Source: Trogon surrucura
Lineage: Eukaryota > Chordata > Aves > Trogoniformes > Trogonidae
Assembly: GCA_020746105.1 (NCBI GenBank)
Contig: CM036620.1
Coordinates: forward strand, 45,776,706-45,840,705
Direction of reading: 5' to 3'
Length of the DNA stretch: 64,000 nt
Under the pieces are notes generated by a model. That model was not told where the DNA came from and ran no database searches. It saw only the letters and a program-made list of their open reading frames with translations. Below are positions 23,311-35,200 of this stretch, one piece after another. A program made the position numbers and the translations under genes. Each line of letters begins with the position of its first letter. Position 1 is the stretch's first letter.

Positions 23311-26300
23311 AGTTATCTATATAGATATTTACTATATAGATAGTAAATTATATGAGTACATGAATATGATTTGCCCTCAAAGGTGTAATAACAAACAATT
23401 GTATTGTCAGTTGAACACAGTGAGTTGTATAAGCTAACCAGTAGAGCTTAGATGTGGGATGCAAGATAATCTCAGTATTAAATGTCTTTGGGGAGAGTTT
23501 TTGAGAGGTTTAAAAACCAATAAATTACTTGAATTTCTGAGTATCAGATCACTGGAATTTCTGCATCAGTGAAGAACTCTTCATATTGACTTCAAAAATT
23601 TGGAAATGTTAAATGAAATCATACAGAAACAGACCATTGAGCATTTTCTAAATAAAAAATACATACTTTGGCTATGTTTTCCAGTGCAGTAATCTGTAAT
23701 CTAATGGTAGTACACACTGGAGTGACAAATTCATCTGCGTTATGATTATATTTTATTTAGCAACAGAATTAAGAATAATTTTGAGTCTTTCTCCTCTAAC
23801 ACTATTAAAATATTTGTATTAAACTACAGGGGTATTTCTGGATGTTTTTTATGTAAAGAACATTGCAATAAAATGTGTGATTATCATACCAGAGCTATTC
23901 TGAATTGGACTTCAGAAGCTGTACATCCCCATTCCCAAAGCACTGCTGGCTCAGGTAAGTTAACAGAGCGTGTGTTCATTCCTGCGTCTGCACAGCAGTT
24001 GCTGTGGAGAGTGTATCTAACGCAGGAGCTGATGAAGCTTTACAAGCCACAAGGCTTGTCTCCCTGTAAACATGCTTTTGAAACCTGCTTGAGGATGAGG
24101 TATGATGCTTCCTTGAAAAGTGACATTTTAATATTTAAATTTTTCTTTAGAGAAATCCTGAATGTTTTGTCACACGCTTGTGGCTGTTGTCATGGAGACA
24201 GAATTGGTTTGGGGAAAGCAGGTCAGACATAAGTCTCATTTAATAATTTCCTTTTTTTTGCTAACTCAGACCTAAGTCTCATTTAATACTTTTTTTTTTT
24301 TTTGCTAACACCTATGTTTCTTGTATTTAATGACTTGTCATCTGTACTCGCTGGCTTGAGGTACAACAGCAGATAAGAAAGTACTCAGAGGTTTCAAAGG
24401 CTTCACTTTGTGGAGTGCACCAGAGTAATTGAACTGCAGATTCAGTAACTGCCAACCGTAAAAGGCTGTTAAAATTTAGGAGAGTTAAATGGACTGAGAA
24501 GAAATTTAAAACTTTTCTTAATAATTTAAATCATGCAAGTCCCTCACAGGAGGAACGTACTGACTGTAACCAGAGGCATTGCTGCATCTATTCTGTCTTT
24601 GGCTGAAGGAAAAAAAAAAAAAAGTCCTAATATTTTTTAATATAGCCTCTAGGCAGAAGTTTATTCAAAAAACTCGGTAGGAAATAGTTGTTATTAAATT
24701 AGGATCATGTTGGTATCCTTGCCAAAACAACAGATCATTCGATAAGTCTCATTCTTGAGCTTTATGGCTAAAGTAAATCTTCATATAAAGTTATGTAAAA
24801 TGTGCCCACATTATAGCCCTAATTTTCCTTCTCACTAAATTAAGCTCAGCTTCTAAATTTGATTAATATAAAAACGACATACTTCAATTGTTTATAGCCG
24901 AAGCTAAGTTCTTTAGCATGACTGCTTTCACCTTCTGTTTTCCCACTGATACAAACCAATACTATTTTCTAACAGCTTGCTCCTTCTTCTCTGCCCGTTT
25001 CTCCAAAGGTGTCGTGCAAACATGCTTTTCAGCAGATACTTCACCTCCTGTTCAACAGCCTGAATCACTGATAAGACCAAAGTGAAATTTTAGATCGTGG
25101 CCTCGGCAAAATATGGAATCTGCACAAAGCAAGTTCTGCCCTCTGTTCAAAAGCTAGCTCTTCAAAAAAAAATTAAAAGTCCATGAACACATCACGATGT
25201 TGAAACTGTTTAGTTTTGCCTTGCATAGCAAAAATGAGGAGAGACATTGGGTACAAGCTCCTGAACTCAAGTCAGTCATGCAAATACTAAGTAATGAGAA
25301 GGCACTAAGCTCATTCCTGTAAGATACTGCTTGTGTTTTCAGCAAAAGGCCCAAGTTTCTACTGAAGGCATAAGCGCATCAACTGAAAGCATCTAATTAA
25401 AATATCCTAGTTCAGGTTATCCAGCTCAAGGCTCTAAAACATGACTAACCTAAATCTTGGAAAAAAAATCCATTGGAGATCACCATGTATGCTGTTACAC
25501 TTGGAAAGATTGTCAAACAGCACAACTATAGAGGCTGACTGGACTTGCAATAGCGCTAAATAAATAGCATGCACAGCTTCTCTCAGTTGTCTTGAATAAT
25601 TATGGTACAAGCCTTTAAACACGCTAAGTTTCTTCTAAATCTTATTTTGATATGAATATAGTCACTGGAATCTCACTGGGTAGCTGGGGATGGCTGCCTG
25701 CCTTTATGACTAAATTTTCCCTAGATCCCTTTATTTTGTTTGATGCTCGGGCTTCTATTTTGCACCATCCTCAGCCCAGAGTCTCCCCATGTTGTTAGTG
25801 TCGCTGTGGTTAGATTTTTACTCTGGAGTGGAATGATCTTCATCTATTTCAGCTGGGACAAGAGAGGGCCATTCACAAATAGACATACTTAAAACCTGAG
25901 TTCTGGATAAAGAGAGCGCTGTGTAGTAAAGAAGACAGACAGCAAAGCCTAGTTTCAAACAAATCATGCACCTCTTTAGTAATGACTGCCCAGCACTCCT
26001 GCTCATTTCCAATTTAGAAGATCAGAACATGTAAGCAGAAATTACTATATTTGTCATTCTAAACTATCGGGTATCTGTAATTTGTCTCATTTCTTAAGGC
26101 AGCAAAAGCCTGGCAAGATGACCAACCATCGTACTTGGTGAAAGGATGTGAGTGGAAGAAAATTATGTAAGAACCATTTTCTTTGAAAAGATAAAAGCAA
26201 TTTTTACAAATGTGTAAAATCCTTGACTGATCAGCAGAAGCACAAAATCTATTAACTTTGCCTTTCATGAAGTTACTTTGTCAGCATTAGCCAGCTTCCT

Positions 26301-27619
26301 CATTTCGCCATTCTGAGCAAGTGAAGTGGTAGAGGAACTTGATGACTGTGGAGTATACCACTCATGTAATAACAAAGAGGAACATATTCAGGAGTTTATT
26401 CATTTTCCATTATGACTCTAAAACCAGTTCTACTGGCATCATCTGTAATTGCAAACAGTACATATCTAGCTCATTTTTCGATACTTTTTTAAACCTAAAA
26501 TTTAGAAAAAGAGACATTTTAAGTATCTTTCAGATGGACACCTCTACTAGTAATTTGTTATTATTCTTAAGGAATAGTACTTTAGTGAGTATTTAATATA
26601 GTTCAGTAATAAATTACTACAAAACCCCACCCTAGGATCTGAAGAGAGTGAGATCAGCATGTCACTAATTTTGCATCATTGCAAAAAAACCCCATATTTC
26701 CTCAGATGATTAAACAGGAATGCTATTTCAAGACGTGTTAAGTAAGCACATGCTATTTGGTTTTGGAAAGCACACTTAAGAGTGGAAGGTGTTCAAATAA
26801 GCAACAAGACAGAGGCATAGAAGACAATGACTTCTAATGAAAAATAGAACAAAGCCTAGAAACAAGAGGACTGAAGTCAGTATGCCTCAGTAATGCGACA
26901 GTTCACTTCCAAGAGGAAAAGGACAATCTAAGTGAGAAGGACAATAATTAAAGTCCTTTGGAAGGAACACTGAAGGTTTAAATAAGACACTAGGGAGAAA
27001 ACAAAACAAAAGAGAACTGTCCAACCATAATGAATATATTACTTTGGAAAGTAAAGATCTCCAGTGACGAAGATGCTGCAAGACAGGTTAGACAGTCATG
27101 TCAGCCTCAGTTTAATTATAACCAATCCTGCCCTTGGGCAGGGGAAATGGATTAGATCAGCAGGTCTTCAGCTGTGGGAAGGCACTGACATATACTTGGA
27201 GGCCCAGACAAAGCTCCAGGAGAATTTAATCTGATATTTCTCCTTCCTTCTACCTTTCCCCCTGAAAGTTCCCTCTGGAAATCATTTGAAGAACATAGTA
27301 TTTACTTGCAGGCAGCAGGACAGGAGGTGAGAAGAGCCATGAGATCCACCCTACCTAAGGGCACATTTTGAGCACCACTAGCGGCCTGCTGAGCTCAGCG
27401 GACACTTGTTGCATGTTCCTTCCATTCCACTGGCGAAAGCAAGCTGAACTGTGTTGAAGGTTAATGCTACCATGACAGCACAAAGTCCATGGGGAAGACT
27501 GACCTTTTTCTTCCCAGAAAAATCCAGGTCCACAATTGAGGAACATTTAAAGGCTTAGGATGTGAGGAATGGTGCAGTTTCCCACAGTCATCAAGACTAG
27601 GATCAGGGAGAGGAAGCTT
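23311..27619. other. Intergenic AT-rich sequence with a local duplication
   Basis: No gene recognised. It contains the short tandem duplication at 24226-24307 (listed separately) and an A homopolymer near 24610. The open frame at 23873-24232 has no recognisable domain and is treated as chance. Confidence 0.4.
24226..24307. repeat. Two-copy tandem duplication, ~41 bp unit
   Basis: The unit CAGACATAAGTCTCATTTAA followed by a T run and GCTAAC occurs twice in succession with a few differences and unequal T-run length. It looks like a local duplication mediated by slippage. Confidence 0.7.
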
Positions 27620-28222
27620 CTAATGATGCTTGGTATCAGGAATAGTGTTGTCAGCAGGAGTAGGGAGATGATAATTCCCCTGTACTCAGCTTTGGTGAGG
27701 CTTCACCTCAAGTAGTGTCCAGTTTTGGGCCCCTCACTACAAGAGGGACACTGAAGTGCTGAAGAGGGTACAGAGGTGGCTATCAAGCTGGTAAAGGATT
27801 TGGAGCATGTGTCGTATGAGGAACGGCTGAGAAGTCTGGGGCTGTTCAGCCTGGAGAAGAGGAGACTGAGGGGAGACCTCATCTCTCTCTACAACTACCT
27901 GAAAGGAGGTTGTAGCGAGGCAGGGGTTGGTCTGTTCTCCTTAGTGGCGAGTGATAGGGCAAGGGGAAATGGCCTTAAGTTGTGCCAGTGAAGGTTCAGG
28001 TTGGATATTAGGAAGAATTTCTTCACTGAAAGGGTTGTCAGCCATTGAAACAGCCTGCCCAGGGAGGTGGTTGAGTCGCCATCCCTGGAGGTGTTTAAGA
28101 GACGAGTAGATGTTGTGCTGAGGAACACGGTTTAGTGGTGTTGATAGGGCTAGGGCAAAGGTTGGACTCGATGATCTTGAAGGTCTCTTCCAACCAAAAC
28201 TGTTCTATGATTCTATCATTGG
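27620..28222 (+). repeat. CR1 LINE 3' fragment (plus)
   Basis: About 600 bp of the 3' end of a CR1. It covers the last part of the reverse transcriptase frame (GAGAAGAGGAGACTGAGGGG, GACCTCATCTCTCTCTACAA) and the 3' UTR (GGCTGCCCAGGGAGGTGG-like, then GGTTGGACTCGATGATCTTG), ending in TTCTATGATTCTATC. CR1 copies are usually 5'-truncated like this. Short open frames inside are remnants of the LINE, not host genes. Confidence 0.92.
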
Positions 28223-29755
28223 TGATTCAGGCAATGGCTGCAGAACACAACTACACAGGGACAAGATTCTAGCCGTTGTACAGACGTACCACTTATTTGC
28301 TGTTTGTATATATGAAGGGCCTATCCCATTACAGTAGAAAGATAGGGCCTACAATAATAAATGTCAGTACTGTTTTAATAGATGACCTCCTAAATGGGTT
28401 TCCAGCTCTGCTTTTTACTTGTTGCATATATCATTAATTGATAACAAAATAATTATATTCCTCACACTCACAGAAAATGTGATAGATGTTCATGTATTTT
28501 AAGCAGCAAACCTAGGTACTATGCTTTGGTTTATACCTATTCAAGAAACACTGGAATAATGTTTCACAGTATTTTCTTTGATTTGGTGGAAGGGAATGGA
28601 AAAATTAGTACATGAATTTTTAGCAACCAGAGAACATGTTCAGTAACTAAATCTTATTGTGCTGATAATTTCTGAGTAGTTTTGTGCAAATATTCACCAT
28701 CCAAACTCTTGGTTATTTTTATAAATACCACATCTAGCAGTCAGCTTTCAACATGAGAAATGCATTTAAGCTTACAAAAAACAAGACCTACCATTCCAGT
28801 TTCTAAATTTTACAGAATGATATAGTCAATTTTCTCTTCTTGAGTGTGGCTGGGAAGAATCAGATGGTGGCCAGCTTAGGCCAAGGCAGTAGTGTATAGA
28901 AAAAAATGGACATGCCAGTTTCAAGAAGACAGAGTTGGCACAAGGCTTGCGAACTGAACTCAGAGAGAGACGGTGCACGTGGTATGAAAACACTTGACCT
29001 GGGGAGCAAGAGAGTCACAGCCTCAAGAACTTCTCTGCCAGATTTATGTCAGCACTTTCTTATTTCATTTACATCTAATTTAAAATATGCCCTCTTCCCA
29101 ATTTTAGCGTATTTATTTACATAAGTAGTTGAGTGGCACTGGTGTTGTTCAATGAACCTTAAAACCACATGGACCTCTAGGCAGAAATCCTTCAATATAG
29201 ACATATAAATTATTGTATATGTACACATATGCATGTGTAATAACTTCTCCAGTTGTTCTGACTCTTAACCCAATGCAGTGAGAAAATCAAGTAAATCATG
29301 TCAAATAAATACAGGGCTGAGACTACCTACAGTAAATCAGATGGGAAACTGTTCATAGTAAAGCCAAACACAACCCACCAGTAATACTTCATATATGCAG
29401 ATCACAGTAAATAGCAAAGATTATTAATAAACTTTGCAAACTTGTGAAAAAAGGGAATTCTGGTTGCAACACAATGAAACTGCAAAATTCTTACTACAAA
29501 GGAAAATTCGATATTTAGGAAGAAAAACTATAGAATTTCTGATAAGAAAACTAATCATCAGTGTAAATTAAGTGATCAAAAGGTGGACTTAATTGTGATT
29601 ATGACCCCAGAATACTTACCTATTCGAGATCTTCCTGACGTCAGATCATAACGGAAACTATGGAGTGAAAACAAGATAGAAATAAGTGACCTAAAAAAAG
29701 GAATACAAATTACAACAAAATAGCTTCTCAGCATTCTAACAGTTGTTACGTAACA
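28223..29755. other. Intergenic sequence, nothing recognised
   Basis: AT-rich sequence between a CR1 copy and an ERVL-type LTR. No exon or repeat family recognised by eye. Confidence 0.4.
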
Positions 29756-30813
29756 GTGTGGGTTGACCTTGGCTGGATGCGAGCTGGATGCTCTGCCACC
29801 TCCCCTCCTCAAAATATAATGCATTCTTGTGGATTGAGATAAGGACATGGAGATCAGTCAGCAATTACTGTCATGGTCAAACAGACTTGACTTAGGGTAA
29901 TTAATGTACTACCAATCAAATCAGAAAAGGGTGATGAGAAATAAAACCGAATCTTAAAAGCACCTTCCCCCTACCCCTCTCTTCTTCCCAGGCTTAACTT
30001 TATTCCCTATTTCTCTACCTCCTTCCCTCAAGTGGCACAGCGGCATGGTGAATGGGCTTTGTGGTCAGTTCATCATACGTTGTCTCTGCTGCTCCTCCCT
30101 TCTCCAAGGGAGGACTCCTCACACTCTTCCCCTGCTCCAGCGTGGGGTCCCGCCTGTGAGCTAGAGTTCTTCATGACCTGCACCCCTGTGGATCCCTTCC
30201 ATGGGGTGCAGTTGTTCAGACTGCTCTAGGGTGCGTCACTCACAGGGTCACAAGTCCTGCAAGCAAACCTGCTCCAGCATGGGCTCTTGTCTTCATAGGT
30301 CTACATGTCCTGCCAGGAGACTGCTCCTGCACAGGCTTCCTATGGGGCCACAGCCTCTTTTGGGCATCCAGCTGTTCTGGTGTGGGATCCTCCAAGGACT
30401 GCAGGTGAACATCCACTCCACCATTAACCCCCACGGGCCACAGTAGGACAGCCTACCTCACCATGGGCTTCCCCATGGGCTGCAGGGGAGTCACTGTTCT
30501 GGCACCTGGAGCACCTCCTTCCCCTCCTTCTTCACTGACCTTGGTGTCTGCAGAGTTGTTTCTTTCACATAACCTCACTCCTGTCTCCAGCTGCAATTGT
30601 GCAGTAGCTTGTTTTCCCATTCTTAAATATGTTATCACAGAGGTGTTATCATGGTCACTGATGGGCTTGGGTCTGGCCTTTGCCAGCGGCGGGTCTGTCT
30701 TGGAACCATCTGGCATTGGCTCTATCATACATGAGAGAGGCTTTTAGCAGCTTCTCACAGAAGTCACTTCTGTAGCTGCCCCACTACCAAAATGTTGCCA
30801 CACAAACCCAACA
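29756..30813 (-). mobile_element. ERVL-type solo LTR (minus)
   Basis: Read on the minus strand it starts TGTTGGGTTTGTGTGGCAAC and continues through GCTGCTAAAAGCCTC and GATAACATATTTAAGAATGG. It includes a region of GGAGCAGGGG-type repeats and ends near GGTCAACCCACACTG. This matches my memory of avian ERVL (GGERVL-like) LTRs of roughly 1 kb. No internal coding region is attached on either side, so it is most likely a solo LTR left by recombination. I could not see a clean target-site duplication, so the exact ends are approximate. Confidence 0.75.
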
Positions 30814-31092
30814 CATTAATATATCCATCAGTAAGCAGAACAACATTTTGATATTTGAGAGAAACTGTATAAACATGTTACATTAGGATCTTGTTTTTTA
30901 CCTTTTCATCTCCAGTAAGCAAGTATTGACCAATGGCATTATGTTTTTCACTAGGAAATTCCCTTTTTTCTCCATTTCTTGGTTTACCTTCTTCTCCAAT
31001 CTCCTTTCCTGTTTGCACCTTTCCCACGGGGTCCAAAGTTCTGAAAAAATATTAAATACTGACATTCGTCACCTGATACAACCTTTTGATTC

Positions 31093-31137
31093 ACAGAATC
31101 ACAGTTTCAGTTGGAAGAGACCTTCAAGATTACATTA
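31093..31137 (-). repeat. CR1 LINE 3' end scrap (minus)
   Basis: CACAGAATCACAGTTTCAGTTGGAAGAGACCTTCAAGATTA is the reverse complement of the CR1 3' tail. Only about 45 bases remain. Confidence 0.75.
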
Positions 31138-31739
31138 ATTGAAGGAAGGATGCACAATCTACCTAATAGGTGATCACTTAGAAGCTTTAAAAGGTTTCTG
31201 GAGAGCCGGCTTCCTTCTCATCTTTTTTATATTGTAAGCTGGTGGTGGTTGGCTGCATCTTAATTAACTAGTGTGAACAGCAATGGTAGATTCAAGATAA
31301 ATTCCTTGCATTTACTCAGAAACCAAAATAGGCAGACTGCAGCTCCAGATTTTAAGAGATTAATGGAAAATAGTAAGGAAAACTGTCAGTATGCTTACCT
31401 TCCATTCATCCAGGACTGCCTTGCCAGTGGACAAAAAGTATAGCATACAGATGGAAAAAACTTTTGAAACCACTGGTTTAGACTGATTTCTAGAGACAGA
31501 GGAATGCTACTGAAATAGTATTTAAGTGAACATAGTCACAATTCCACCTTCCCACTTCTCAGGCAGCTAGGGTCACTAATTCTTGCAGCTGAAGGAATAT
31601 AAGAACTGCACATCAGTCTGGTCTTCATCTCTTTGATCTCCCTGCTTCAAGACAAGGGCACTCTGGCTTTAAGAAAAGTTACAGTGACCTCATTTATTTA
31701 TTCCAATAATTTGTATTTCAGTGCAAATTCATGGCCTGG

Positions 31740-32235
31740 ACAATTGATGTTTTGACTCCAGCTCTGCAGTGCTACAGAAGTTCCCAGCTGTCGTTCCCTT
31801 GCTCATTCTCCTTCAGGGTGGAGTCTCCTGGTACGGGTCCCTGGTGGCCATTGACAGGAGATGGCCTGCCAGAATAGGTGGCTTAGGAGTTTTCTTTGTA
31901 TTTCAGCTCAGCCAACCCTTCAAAAATCTGGTCTCTAAATTCCCAGCGACAAAAAGGTCCCTGGCACAACATCAGGATTCTTTGATATCACATGAACCAC
32001 GTTCTGGGAAGAGCACCAAAAGATCTTATCCAAACATTTCCCACAGACCTCACAAACACTAAGGAAAACCAACTCAGTCCAACAGGCACAGGGAAGAACG
32101 AGTTGCATCTTTCTGCTCCAGTGAGGTCTTTATTACTGTTAGAGGGTTTTATCCCCAGAAAGTGACGTCTTTTGTCTTCCTCCATTTCTGGTAAAGGAAG
32201 CCTTAGCTCACAGTCTGAGTCCCACACTAGCTTTG
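31740..32235 (-). mobile_element. Possible old ERV LTR and leader (minus)
   Basis: On the minus strand this begins TGTGGGACTCAGACTG (about 32225) and has GGGGATAAAACCC and an AATAAAG signal near 32130. It continues into TTTTGGTGCTCTTCCCAGAACG and then GTCGCTGGGAATTTAGAGACC, which look like U5 and leader sequence of an endogenous retrovirus. No second LTR or duplication was found, so the family call is tentative. Confidence 0.3.
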
Positions 32236-35200
32236 AAACTAAGAAGCATAGCTGGCCTTAACCAGACTTAAAGTTCCCACTCAGATACACAATATATTGT
32301 AAAGAATTGCTTATTCTCAGATTTTAACTTTATTTAGAGACACTTCCTTGAGTACGTGATGGATTTTAAGAGAATGCCCTTTATGCTAATGACTATTGTG
32401 ACTCAAGAAAATTAAAAAAAATTAAGATGGTTGATAGAACAATTATGCTATTTAAAAGTATTCAGCAGTTAGTTGCACGGAGCATGAACATATGATTTGC
32501 TCTATATGTAAAACTTTGTGGACGATGCAGTCAGTGCCAGAGACAAACTCTTACCTATTGTTAGAGAGGCCAAGCAGTAGCCCTCTCTTGAGAATCTTGT
32601 ACCCTTTGCTTTGGCAAGGAACAATATAATGATCTGACTGTTTCTTCACATACTTCCTTTTCAAAAGTTCACAGAGTCTAGTAAAAATATAAAAAAAATC
32701 TGCCTTGCCTGCTCTGTGTGATTAATTATCTAAATAAATGCACTGTTTAATTAGGTTTTACAGAAATGTACAAAATATCCATGAGCATGCACCCCCCCAA
32801 ACTTCCTTTCTGAATAAATTTGGATTTAATACTTGTAAAATGAGTGTCAGAGAATACAGAAGAGAGGCCAATACTTTGCCTGTAAAGAGAAAGATTTTTT
32901 TTCATCCCTCAGCAGCACAATTTCAATGCTTTCTACAAGTCCTTTTTCCATTCTGACAGCAGGGCATTTTGATTTTACTGTGTTCCACACTGTAACCACT
33001 TCAGCACTGAGATTCCTGCATACAACATACCTCCAAGATATAAAAACCCCAAAACACTCACTAATCTATGACCAGTCATTATTCTGCCTACAGAGCTGTA
33101 CCTGTCACGTTTTAAAGTTTGCAGTGCGAATCAGGAATTCACTTTTGGAGTTCTGTGCTTTCATCATCAAAAAAAAAAATTCTTTGTTTTTTGGCTATAA
33201 TTTGGCTGAGACACATTCTAAAATAGTCTCCACATAAAAATGTTGTGAGCATGAGTCCTTTGGCCAACTCTTTGTGTTTAACCGATTCCGGCATTGCTCA
33301 GCATTGTGTTCATTTATATTAGTTCTGAATCCAGCCCTTTGCAATGTGTCAACTACTTCAGAAACAGGCAAAACAATTCAGACACCAGCTACAGAAAATA
33401 GTATATTTTGTCTGTTCTTTTTGGCAGAACCACCTTTTCAAGATTTCAGTCATGTTTTCAAATGCAATATTCTGCCTGTCACATTGTTTTGTCTGCTACC
33501 TGCCCTAATCTGAAAGAAAGGGAATGCTTAAACATCAAATATCTGTATATTTTCAACTTGCCTGGGACAATTCTGCATGGTTACAATGTCTCAAATTCCA
33601 TTTGTGTTTTTTCCCTTGTCCCTATTAACAGTCAAATACTGATCATTGATTTCTGCAGCCAAATTCCACACTTCAAGGCAGTTCTCCCTACCACAACACT
33701 CTAAACAAAGAAGTTCACGAAAAACACCTACATATTTAAGGTTAATTTTTTTTTTTTTTTTTTAAATAGCATTTGTAGCACAGGAATAGAATATTCTGCA
33801 GTTAACATATATGACTGTGGTTGGTTTACTGGGACTATTTTGCTTGAATGGTCCGCCTGAATTTTGCTGTCCATCTTTTTGATAAGTACCCAAAGGTCAG
33901 GTATACAAATGTCAGCACTGGTGATCACTTCACTTTCTAGGTGAAATACAGGGTGCTGATCACTATGTATAAAGCCTGATGTGATCTGGCTTACAGGGAA
34001 TGTAGAAATTAGCAAACTTTTCTTTCTGCAACTGTCTTACCACAACAACTGTGTTCAGTAGGAGTGTTTCAGGCACCTTTTCCTGAGCTAACCTCCACAA
34101 GATTTAAAGACTTGGACATTTTTTAGAATAAGCCACTTTTTGATATGCCATTCAAATAGATGTTAAAGTCTTGTGTTATTTACAAGAAGATACAAAATGT
34201 ATATTCAATTATAGATCTTTGGTAATAGTATTCAGTCTACTGATAAAGAGATAACAACAGAAGCTCAAATTCAGCACTGAAAATCTTGTCTTTGGTTTTT
34301 AGCATGTGGAGATTTTTAATATTAGAGAGTACACTTCAGTGATAAGAAGCAATCATAACCTTCGGAACTTAATTTAAATTCTCTTAAAGTTCCACAAAAT
34401 TTGCATGAAATTTGGTTCAGATCTCTTGTATTCTCACAAGAATGAACACATTTGTTCACTGCTTAAGCCCATCTCCTTTGTCACATGATGGATTTCAGAA
34501 CACTCAGATCACCTGATATTCATTTTTTTAACCATGTGGCACAGCGTTTTCCACTGGAGTCTTTTTACAGATGTTCATGTGAAACAGCAGGAAATTAAAT
34601 CATGTACCATGGTAAAGTAGAAGAGATTACTGAAATAGAATATGGAATGACAATATTGGTTGTTTGAGATTTCCATTTACATAATCCTTTCAGAAATGAA
34701 TCAATCTAAAGAAACAATTCTCGTTTATTTAACAAATGGCAAGAGAAATGAAACCGCTCACCTCCAAGACACACTGAGGATAACTTGGCCACGTGCCCAT
34801 GATCTTCAGATTCCAGAGTATTATCTCAGCAGTATTAGTGTCTGGAGTATGGCTGAATGCCACGAGGTGATAGCCCAGATGATTAATGATGCAGGTGCAA
34901 ATAAAGTCATTGCAGCAACCCTGAGGAGTGAGAGAGTAGGTAAAAGTGCTAACACTGTAAAGTTCTACTTGCATAATAGCCTCTGGCCCTGTAAGAAACA
35001 GCAGAGCTGTTCATAGAAGAGGGAAGCTTCTACTAAACCACAGGCTCTTTTAAAACAGCAATTGTTTAAAAATCTGTAACCTTATATGAAAAGAAAACGT
35101 GCTCTCTCAAGAAAATTTTTAGGGTCGAACTCACCTCAGCGTAAAGCAAGGACAGCTCTGCTGACCCTTCTGAAAATAATGGAGTAACACAGAATTTGCT

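Noticed and set aside
23311-23350. Near-palindromic TATAGATA/TTTACTATATAG cluster next to the microsatellite
   Set aside because: Short AT-rich palindromes are expected beside a decaying simple repeat. No element structure surrounds it.
34660-35016. 118-codon intergenic open frame
   Set aside because: No recognisable domain, no splice or promoter context, and no CpG island. It is compatible with chance in this amount of sequence.
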